Of a DNA stretch of 27,691 nt, positions 22,112 through 27,691 are shown one piece after another. Both the position numbers and the translations under genes were made by a program. The stretch's first letter is position 1; the number at the start of each line of letters is the position of its first letter. The stretch is from Spirochaetales bacterium (GTDB taxonomy: Bacteria; Spirochaetota; Spirochaetia; SZUA-6; DRHE01), in NCBI GenBank assembly GCA_016930895.1, contig JAFGFV010000141.1, positions 1 through 27,691 of the forward strand, written 5' to 3'. The notes under the pieces were generated by a model. The model had not been told where the DNA came from. It ran no database searches and was given only the letters and a program-made list of their open reading frames with translations.

Positions 22112-23434
22112 ATGAAAGCAAGAGCGCTGGCAGCGGCGGTTTGCCTCGCAGTCCTCGGCACGTTCGCGTTCGCCGGCGGTGCTCAGGAGCCTGCCGGGGG
22201 AGGAACCCCTGCCGAAAAGGTGACGATCACGTTCTCCACCTGGGAGCAGGAGATCCACGTCAAGATGTGGGAGAAGGCGATCAACGAGATCCTGGCCCGC
22301 GAGCACCCCCGCATCTCCATGAAGCCGATGATCATCCCGTGGGCTGAGTACAACATCAAGGTGCCGGCCATGATCGCGGCCGGGACCCCGCCGGACGTAA
22401 TGCTGATGTTGTACCCCTTCGCCAAACAGTACGCGGACATCGACGCGGTCGCGCCCCTCGACCCCTTTCTGGCCAAGGACGAGACCCTCAAGCTGAGCGA
22501 CTTCACGGAGACCTCTGTGCAGGGGTACAGCATCGACGGCGAGCAGATCGCGCTGCCGGTCATCAACACGGCCTGGCTGCTGTACTATAACCAGGACCTC
22601 TTCGACAAGGCGGGGCTTAGCTATCCGGACGAGAGCTGGAGCTGGGAGGGCAAGTTCCTGGACGCGGCCAAGAAGCTGAACCAGGACGTAAACGGCGACG
22701 GCAAGACCGACATCTTCGGCTACACCCAGAACCTGTGGTTCAACCGCTGCCACAACATCATCCTGGAGTACGGCGGCAACTACTTCTCCGACGACGGCAC
22801 CAAGTGCATCATGGATCAGCCCGAATCGGTGACGGCGCTGAGCTTCCTGTACGACCTGCTGCACAAGCACAAGGTCATGCCCACCCCGGACCAGCTGATG
22901 GGCCAGAGCTTCCAGGCCTTCTTCTCCGCCGAGCGGGCCGCCACCTTCATGTCCGGCTTCTTCTACTTCCGGGCCGTCATGGACAACACCAAGGCCCGCT
23001 GGGCAGTGGCGCCGATCCCCCAGGGCCCGAAAGGGCGCTTTCAGATCGAGGCCAGCAACGGGATATCCGTGGTCAGGTCGAGCCAACACCAAGCCGAAGC
23101 ATGGGAGGTGCTCAAGGCCTTCTTCCACGAGGACGCCGTGAAGGCGGCCATGGACTTCCAATACCATACAAGCTACTTCAAATCCGTGCTCCAGCCGGGC
23201 AGCGAGCTCAACCGGTACTTCTTCGAGGTGACGGAGCTCGATCCCAAGGGCGCGCAGTTCCTCCTGGACACCCTGAAGTACAGCGTCGCCCTTCCGCCGA
23301 TCGCCAACGGCGGGGAGGTCATGCGCGTGCAGGCAGAGAAGCTCTGGCAGCCCATGTGGCAGCCGGGCCAGAACGTCCCGGAGCTGGCGCGCAACACGAC
23401 GATCGCCCTGGACAAGGTGCTGTCAGGGCAGTAG
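22112..23434 (+). CDS. ABC transporter sugar-binding protein (SBP family 1)
   Basis: This 440-residue receptor has AAGGAGG seven bases before its ATG. The signal peptide ends near F-A-F-A (residue 21), followed by G-G-A-Q-E-P and a short Gly/Pro linker. The family's features follow: I-T-F-S-T-W-E-Q-E at the start, G-T-P-P-D-V-M-L-M near residue 92, L-Y-Y-N-Q-D-L-F-D-K-A-G-L near 155, and an N-G-D-G-K-T-D segment around 198 that resembles a calcium loop. It is clearly different from the receptor at 18571. It heads a six-gene operon with two permeases, a hydrolase, a YhcH/NanQ-like protein and an aldolase. Confidence 0.93.
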   Translation: MKARALAAAVCLAVLGTFAFAGGAQEPAGGGTPAEKVTITFSTWEQEIHVKMWEKAINEILAREHPRISMKPMIIPWAEYNIKVPAMIAAGTPPDVMLMLYPFAKQYADIDAVAPLDPFLAKDETLKLSDFTETSVQGYSIDGEQIALPVINTAWLLYYNQDLFDKAGLSYPDESWSWEGKFLDAAKKLNQDVNGDGKTDIFGYTQNLWFNRCHNIILEYGGNYFSDDGTKCIMDQPESVTALSFLYDLLHKHKVMPTPDQLMGQSFQAFFSAERAATFMSGFFYFRAVMDNTKARWAVAPIPQGPKGRFQIEASNGISVVRSSQHQAEAWEVLKAFFHEDAVKAAMDFQYHTSYFKSVLQPGSELNRYFFEVTELDPKGAQFLLDTLKYSVALPPIANGGEVMRVQAEKLWQPMWQPGQNVPELARNTTIALDKVLSGQ

Positions 23435-23477
23435 GGCCGGCAGCAGCTGCGCGCTGTCAGAGAAACCGGGACCGTGA

Positions 23478-23502
23478 GGCAGGCGCCGGGCGGGCGCCTG
23501 CC
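23478..23502 (+). terminator. Intercistronic hairpin between binding-protein and permease genes
   Basis: GGCAGGCGCC (23478-23487) pairs perfectly with GGCGCCTGCC (23493-23502) around a 5-nt loop, followed by TTATT. It probably gives partial termination or message protection so that the receptor is made in excess. The same arrangement is seen after dctP. Confidence 0.7.
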
Positions 23503-23564
23503 TTATTCGCCCCCGGGGTTATCCTGGACGCCGGGGGCCGTCCGCCGGCGCAGGAGGTTCAGCA

Positions 23565-24458
23565 GTGAGAAGCCGACGAAGGGTTCGAGAAGCCCTGGCG
23601 GGATTCCTGTTCATCTCCCCCTGGCTCCTGGGGTTCCTGCTGTACAACGGGGGCAGCATCGGCGCGTCCCTGGCGATCAGCTTCACCAGGTGGAACATCG
23701 TCCAGAAGCCGACCTTCGTCGGCCTGGACAACTACATCGAACTCTTCGCCCAGGATCCCTTGTTTTGGCACTCCCTGAAAATCACTTCGATCTACTCGGC
23801 GGTGGTCGTCCCCCTGGGCATGGCGGTCGCGTTCCTGCTGGCCCTGGTGCTCAACGAGCGGCTGAAGGGCCTGGTCATCTGGCGGACGCTATACTACCTC
23901 CCGTCGCTGATCACGGGGGTGGCCATGGCCCTGGTGTGGTCGATCATCCTGAACCCGGACATGGGGCTCGTGAACCAGGTCCTGGCCCTGTTCGGGATTC
24001 CCGGGCCCCGGTGGCTCTGGGATTCCGGCTGGGCGCTGCCGGGGTTGATCCTGATGGCCCTCTGGCAGACCGGCGGGAACATCATCATCTACCTGGCCGG
24101 GCTGCAGGGGATCCCCTCCGAGCTGTACGAGTCGGTCGAGATCGACGGGGGAGGAATGTGGACCAAGTTCCGGGCGATCACGGTGCCGATGATGACGCCG
24201 ATCCTGTTCTTCCAGCTGATCATGGGGATCGTGCACTCCCTGCAGGTGTTCGAGATCGCCTTCGTCATGACCCGGGGAGGCCCCATGAACTCCACCCTCT
24301 TTTTCAACCTGCTGCTGTACTTCAAGGCCTTCGAGGACTTCAAGATGGGGGCGGCGTGCTCCATGGCCTGGATCCTGTTCGTGATCATCGCCTCCCTGAC
24401 GATCCTGATCTTCCGCTCCTCGGCCCGCTGGGTGTACTACGCGGGAGAGAGGAGCTGA
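23565..24458 (+). CDS. ABC sugar permease, MalF type
   Basis: This 297-residue inner-membrane permease starts at GTG 23565 with AGGAGG upstream. It has six predicted membrane segments and an EAA loop at about 186-210 that reads E-S-V-E-I-D-G, a Ser-Val change from the usual E-A-A. It pairs with the next gene's product. No ATPase is encoded in the operon. Confidence 0.93.
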   Translation: MRSRRRVREALAGFLFISPWLLGFLLYNGGSIGASLAISFTRWNIVQKPTFVGLDNYIELFAQDPLFWHSLKITSIYSAVVVPLGMAVAFLLALVLNERLKGLVIWRTLYYLPSLITGVAMALVWSIILNPDMGLVNQVLALFGIPGPRWLWDSGWALPGLILMALWQTGGNIIIYLAGLQGIPSELYESVEIDGGGMWTKFRAITVPMMTPILFFQLIMGIVHSLQVFEIAFVMTRGGPMNSTLFFNLLLYFKAFEDFKMGAACSMAWILFVIIASLTILIFRSSARWVYYAGERS

Positions 24459-24462
24459 GAGG

Positions 24463-25389
24463 ATGAGCACCCGTGCCGCAGGGCTGCGCGCGGACCGTGT
24501 TGCGCGCCAGAGCGGGGGCCTCAGCCTCTGGCAGAGAAAGAGCGTGCGGGCCGCCGCGGGCACCGCTGCAGCCTACCTGGTGGCCGTCGTGGGCGCCGTG
24601 GCCCTGTTCCTCCCGATCCTGTGGGCGCTCCTCACGGGGCTCAAGGAGATGTCGGACGTCCTGGCCTTTCCGCCCCGCTTCTTTCCCCGGCGGATCGTGT
24701 GGAGCAACTTCGTCGACGCCATCGTCCAGACCCGCCTCGCCGTGCCGCTCCTGAACTCCCTCGTGATCTGCGCGGTCTGCGCGGTCGGCCAGGTGCTCTC
24801 GGGCTCCCTCACCGCCTACGGCTTCGCCCGGCTGCGCTTCCCCGGAAGGGACGCCATCTTCATCTGCGTGCTGGCGACCATGATGGTGCCCTTCTCAGTA
24901 ATCATGATCCCGCGTTTCATGCTCTTCCGGCGCTTCGGGTGGGTGGACACCTGGCTGCCCCTCATCGTGCCCTGGTTCTTCGGCGGCCACCCGTTCTACA
25001 TCTTCCTGCTGCGCCAATACTTCATGTCTGTACCCCGGGAGATGGACGACGCGGCGCGCATCGACGGCTGCAGCCTTTTCGGGATCTACTGGAGGGTCAT
25101 GATGCCGCTGACGGTCCCGGCCCTGGCCACGGTGGCGATCTTCACCTTCCGCCAGGTCTGGCTGGACCTGCTGGCCCCGCTCATCTTCATCAATCGCGAG
25201 GAGCTGTTCACGGTGAGCCTGCGCTTGGCCGTGATCGCCCCCTCGTCCGTGCACGGCCAGGTGTCCAACATTCCCTACAACGTCATCTGCCTGGCTGCGC
25301 TGCTGACCGTCGTGCCCCTGGTCCTGATCTTCGCTTTCTTCCAGCGTTATTTCGTCCAGGGCATCGTGATCACCGGCGTGAAGGGATAG
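24463..25389 (+). CDS. ABC sugar permease, MalG type
   Basis: This 308-residue permease has a 30-residue basic N-terminal tail before the first membrane segment (about 36-58), longer than usual, and an EAA loop around 192-216 (D-D-A-A-R-I-D-G-C). It starts 4 bp after the partner permease and ends 3 bp before the TatD-like gene, so all are one transcript. Confidence 0.93.
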   Translation: MSTRAAGLRADRVARQSGGLSLWQRKSVRAAAGTAAAYLVAVVGAVALFLPILWALLTGLKEMSDVLAFPPRFFPRRIVWSNFVDAIVQTRLAVPLLNSLVICAVCAVGQVLSGSLTAYGFARLRFPGRDAIFICVLATMMVPFSVIMIPRFMLFRRFGWVDTWLPLIVPWFFGGHPFYIFLLRQYFMSVPREMDDAARIDGCSLFGIYWRVMMPLTVPALATVAIFTFRQVWLDLLAPLIFINREELFTVSLRLAVIAPSSVHGQVSNIPYNVICLAALLTVVPLVLIFAFFQRYFVQGIVITGVKG

Positions 25390-25392
25390 CCC

Positions 25393-26202
25393 ATGAACTC
25401 CTGGCTCGTCGACTCGCACAGTCACGTGGACACTCTGACGTGGGACAACCTGCACGCCATGGCTCTGGCAGGCATCCGCACCGTGGTGTCCCCGGCATTC
25501 CTGAGCTCCGTGCGCCCCCTGTCCAACGACGTGATCTGGGAGATGTGGGAGTACGTGCTCGACGTCCAGATTCCGCGCTGCGGCCAGCACCGGGTCGCGG
25601 TCCACGCCATGCTCGGCATCAGCATGGTCGGAACCCCCATGGGGGACCCCGAAGGCCTGTATCGCCGTCTCCGGGAGGCGCTGGAGAGGCCGGAGGTGGT
25701 CGGGATCGGCGAGATCGGCATTGAACCCTCGGCCAAGTGCTGTCCGGACCTGGCACTCCAGGAGGCCTTGGTGCGCCGCCAGGTCGAGATCGGGCGGGAC
25801 GCGGGCGCCACGGTGAGCTTCCACGTCCCCAACCCGCCGGACCAGAAGCTTTCGTACACGAAGAAGCTCCTGGCCCTGTGCCGGGAGGCGGGATTTCCGG
25901 TCGAGCGTGCGGCAGTGGACCACGTTTCTGAGGCCAACATCGAGGAGGTGCTGGCCGCCGGGGCCTGGGCGGGGATCACGGTGCAGCCCTGGCGGCAGAT
26001 GACCCCGGAGAAGGCTGCGGGGCTGGTAGAGAGCTACGGGCACGAGCGGATCATGATCAACAGCGACTGCGGCGGCGGCCCCTCGGATCCCCTGGCCGTG
26101 GCCCGGACGGCCCTGGCGCTGCAGCAGGCCGGAGCGCAGGCCGAGGCGGTCGAGGCGGTCTGCGGCGGAAACGCCCGCCGCTTCTTCGGGCTGGCAGGGT
26201 AG
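25393..26202 (+). CDS. TatD-like metal-dependent hydrolase
   Basis: This 269-residue protein is a TIM-barrel metallohydrolase. The metal ligands are visible in order: His9-x-His11 (D-S-H-S-H), Glu107 (G-I-G-E-I-G), His144 (S-F-H-V-P-N), His177 (V-D-H-V-S-E) and Asp225 (N-S-D-C-G-G). Members include TatD DNases and the less studied COG1099 group, which it resembles more. In this operon, a hydrolase for an imported sugar derivative such as a lactone, amide or ester is plausible, but substrate is unknown. It follows the permease gene by 3 bp. Confidence 0.85.
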   Translation: MNSWLVDSHSHVDTLTWDNLHAMALAGIRTVVSPAFLSSVRPLSNDVIWEMWEYVLDVQIPRCGQHRVAVHAMLGISMVGTPMGDPEGLYRRLREALERPEVVGIGEIGIEPSAKCCPDLALQEALVRRQVEIGRDAGATVSFHVPNPPDQKLSYTKKLLALCREAGFPVERAAVDHVSEANIEEVLAAGAWAGITVQPWRQMTPEKAAGLVESYGHERIMINSDCGGGPSDPLAVARTALALQQAGAQAEAVEAVCGGNARRFFGLAG

Positions 26203-26209
26203 GGCGGCC

Positions 26210-26680
26210 ATGATCCTCGACCGCCTGGAGCGCTGCCGCCGGTATGCCTGCCTCGGCAAGCCCTTTGAGCGGGCGTTCGCGTATCTGGCCGGCACGGACT
26301 TCTCGGCTCTCCCGGATGGCCGCCGGTCCATCGACGGGGAGCGGCTGTTTGCCCTGCTGCAGACCTACAGGACCCGCGCCCCGGGGGAGGTCAGCTTCGA
26401 GACCCATCGTCACCACGTGGACGTGCAGCTCTTCCTGCAGGGAGCGGAGACGATCTACTGGCTTCCCGCGGACGACCTGGATTCGCTGCGCACCTACAAC
26501 GAGGAAACGGATGCCGCCTGGTATGCCGATCCTCCGCTCTGGGACCGGTGTCCGGTTGCCCTGACCGCCGGGCTGGTGGGGGTGTACTTCCCGGATGACG
26601 CCCACAAGCCCTGCTGCCACCCCTCGGGCGGGCCGCAGACCGTCCGCAAGGTCGTGGTCAAGGTCCGCTGGCCCAAGTGA
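26210..26680 (+). CDS. YhcH/YjgK/YiaL-family protein (sialic acid anomerase NanQ-like)
   Basis: This 156-residue protein belongs to the YhcH/EbgC beta-fold family (DUF386). The conserved metal-site pattern is present as E64-x-H66 (F-E-T-H-R-H-H-V-D-V-Q) and His132 (Y-F-P-D-D-A-H-K-P). In E. coli, YhcH (NanQ) speeds the anomer interconversion of N-acetylneuraminate in the nan operon. Other members sit in other sugar-acid operons. The aldolase encoded next makes a sialic acid or related 2-keto sugar acid a fair guess for the substrate. It begins 8 bp after the TatD-like gene. Confidence 0.87.
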   Translation: MILDRLERCRRYACLGKPFERAFAYLAGTDFSALPDGRRSIDGERLFALLQTYRTRAPGEVSFETHRHHVDVQLFLQGAETIYWLPADDLDSLRTYNEETDAAWYADPPLWDRCPVALTAGLVGVYFPDDAHKPCCHPSGGPQTVRKVVVKVRWPK

Positions 26681-26695
26681 AAGGAGGGCATCGGG

Positions 26696-27604
26696 ATGAC
26701 GAGCGCGGAAGCGGCGCAGCGACTCCAGGGGGTGATCCCCGCGATCATCGTGCCCCTGACCGAAGCGGGCTCGCCGGATCACGACCTGCTCGCGGCCCAG
26801 GCGGCATACCTGGGCTCGAGCGGGGTGCGCGGGATCTTCGTGGGCGGCACCACCGGGGAGGGCGCGTACTTCTCGACGGCGGAGAAGCTGGAGATCTTCA
26901 GCACGGTGCGCCAGAGCGTGCCTCGTGGGGTGGTGCTCTGCGCGGCCTGCATCCAGCCCTCGACCGCTCAGGTGATCGAGGAGATCAGGGCGTTCGAGCG
27001 GCAGCGGCCTGACTACATCGTAGCGGTGGCGCCCTACTACCTCGGTGTGGACCAGTCCGTGGTCCTGGAGCACTTCCGCGCGCTGGCCGAGTCCGCGTTC
27101 GCTCCGCTGATCCTGTACAACATCCCGCAGAACACTCACAACCCGGCCAGAGTCGAGACGATTCTCGAGCTGGCGGCGGTGGACAACGTCGCGGGCGTCA
27201 AGGATTCCTCCGGGGATTTCGTCTCCTTCTCGAGGGGGGTCCTGAGCCCGTTGCCCGGGCCCTTCACCTGGATCCAGGGCGAGGACTATCTGGAGGCGGC
27301 GTCGTACCTGCTGGGCTGCCGGGGGGTGGTCACCGGCCTGGGCAACGTTTGGATCGAGCCGTACCTGCGGATGCACGCAGCCGCGCTGCAGGGGGACGCG
27401 GCTGCGGTGCTGTCGGCCCAGACGACGGTGAACGAGCTCTACGGGGTGCTTCGGCTGGCCGGACCCAAGGGAGTGGCCGGCATCAAGGCAGCCTGCGAGC
27501 TGCTGGGCCGGGGTCAGCGCTGGACGCGCAACCCCGCCATGGCTCTCCGGAACGAGGAGGTGGAGCAGCTGCGGCCGATCCTCGAACGGCTGGGGGTGCG
27601 TTGA
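26696..27604 (+). CDS. DapA/NanA-family aldolase (N-acetylneuraminate lyase or 2-keto-sugar-acid aldolase)
   Basis: This 302-residue class I aldolase starts at ATG 26696 with AAAGGAGG upstream. The DHDPS/NAL hallmarks are G-G-T-T-G-E-G (Thr52-Thr53), Tyr141 in Y-N-I-P, and the Schiff-base lysine Lys169 in G-V-K-D-S-S-G-D. NanA enzymes usually have G-S-x-G-E and a G-V-K-F/G-I-K-F pattern around the lysine. The V-K-D-S-S form is more like the DHDPS or KDG-aldolase branches, so the substrate may not be sialic acid. Its position at the end of a sugar ABC operon behind a NanQ-like gene argues for catabolism rather than lysine synthesis. Confidence 0.88.
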   Translation: MTSAEAAQRLQGVIPAIIVPLTEAGSPDHDLLAAQAAYLGSSGVRGIFVGGTTGEGAYFSTAEKLEIFSTVRQSVPRGVVLCAACIQPSTAQVIEEIRAFERQRPDYIVAVAPYYLGVDQSVVLEHFRALAESAFAPLILYNIPQNTHNPARVETILELAAVDNVAGVKDSSGDFVSFSRGVLSPLPGPFTWIQGEDYLEAASYLLGCRGVVTGLGNVWIEPYLRMHAAALQGDAAAVLSAQTTVNELYGVLRLAGPKGVAGIKAACELLGRGQRWTRNPAMALRNEEVEQLRPILERLGVR

Positions 27605-27635
27605 GGCAGAAGCTGGCGACGCGCCGGGTGCCGCG

Positions 27636-27663
27636 TTGCCTTTTCGCGCGCTTGGTGTATCAT
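27636..27663 (+). promoter_or_regulatory. Promoter of the gene entering the right edge
   Basis: TTGCCT (27636-27641), a 16-nt spacer, and TATCAT (27658-27663). RNA would begin near 27670, only a base or two before ATG 27672, so the message is probably leaderless. No Shine-Dalgarno is present. Confidence 0.5.
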
Positions 27664-27671
27664 ACATGCCC

Positions 27672-27691
27672 ATGGATACCCCGCGCGTCCG
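27672..27691 (+). CDS. Start of an unidentified gene, cut by the window edge
   Basis: ATG 27672 opens a frame reading M-D-T-P-R-V. An in-frame ATG at 27666 is the alternative. Too short to identify. The position after the ABC operon and the leaderless promoter would suit a regulator gene, but that is a guess. Confidence 0.35.

Noticed and set aside
1..27691. CRISPR array, insertion sequence or prophage
   Set aside because: No regularly spaced repeats, transposase, integrase or phage structural protein could be found.

Overview
The window is GC-rich (about two-thirds G+C), densely coded bacterial DNA. The solute-binding proteins have the spirochaete style of N-terminus: a signal peptide followed at once by GG, Q and K/E residues with no lipobox cysteine. 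I therefore infer a free-living or gut-associated member of Spirochaetota. This rests on protein style only, since there is no rRNA or other marker gene in the window. I see no tRNA, rRNA, CRISPR array, insertion sequence or phage gene.

Layout. (1) 1-2966 is a decayed zone: the 3' end of an unknown gene, a CDP-alcohol phosphatidyltransferase cut off at its 5' end, an intact exported protein, and a transketolase pseudogene made of the N-terminal and C-terminal subunit genes fused by an internal deletion, with further frame lesions and a stop. (2) 3019-13568 is a sugar-catabolism locus. An IclR regulator and a SASA-type esterase (minus strand) diverge from an eight-gene plus-strand operon: DhaK, DhaL, an RpiB/EryI-like isomerase, an L-fucose-isomerase-like protein, a DctPQM TRAP transporter, and a UroD/MtaA-like protein. 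The shared control region has a near-perfect sigma-70 promoter overlapped by a perfect 13-bp-arm palindrome. (3) 13659-14526 is a nucleotidyltransferase/HEPN two-gene module. (4) 14685-19863 is a split ABC-transporter locus: a sialidase-like BNR protein and two permeases (minus), an IclR regulator (minus), then the substrate-binding protein (plus). (5) 20052-27604 is a two-component system followed by a second ABC operon (binding protein, two permeases, TatD-like hydrolase, YhcH/NanQ-like protein, DapA/NanA-like aldolase). (6) The last 20 bases open another gene.

How it may fit together. The RpiB-like protein lacks the E. coli histidines at positions 10 and 99 (Pro16 and Ser102 here) and keeps the catalytic Cys. 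This resembles the erythrulose-phosphate isomerases more than ribose-5-phosphate isomerase. With DhaKL as a tetrulose kinase and the FucI-like protein as an aldose/ketose isomerase, the region 2 operon reads as TRAP uptake of a short sugar and conversion to erythrose 4-phosphate. The UroD-like protein, with an H-x-C-x70-C putative zinc site, is the unexplained member and suggests methyl-group chemistry. Regions 4 and 5 look like uptake and processing of acidic or host-type glycans: sialidase-like, NanQ-like and NanA-like proteins, with neither ABC system carrying its own ATPase. Regulation is unusually legible: a shared operator/Shine-Dalgarno leader in both halves of the split ABC locus, inverted repeats upstream of the second binding protein that suit the adjacent NarL-type regulator, hairpins between binding-protein and permease genes, and several apparently leaderless starts.
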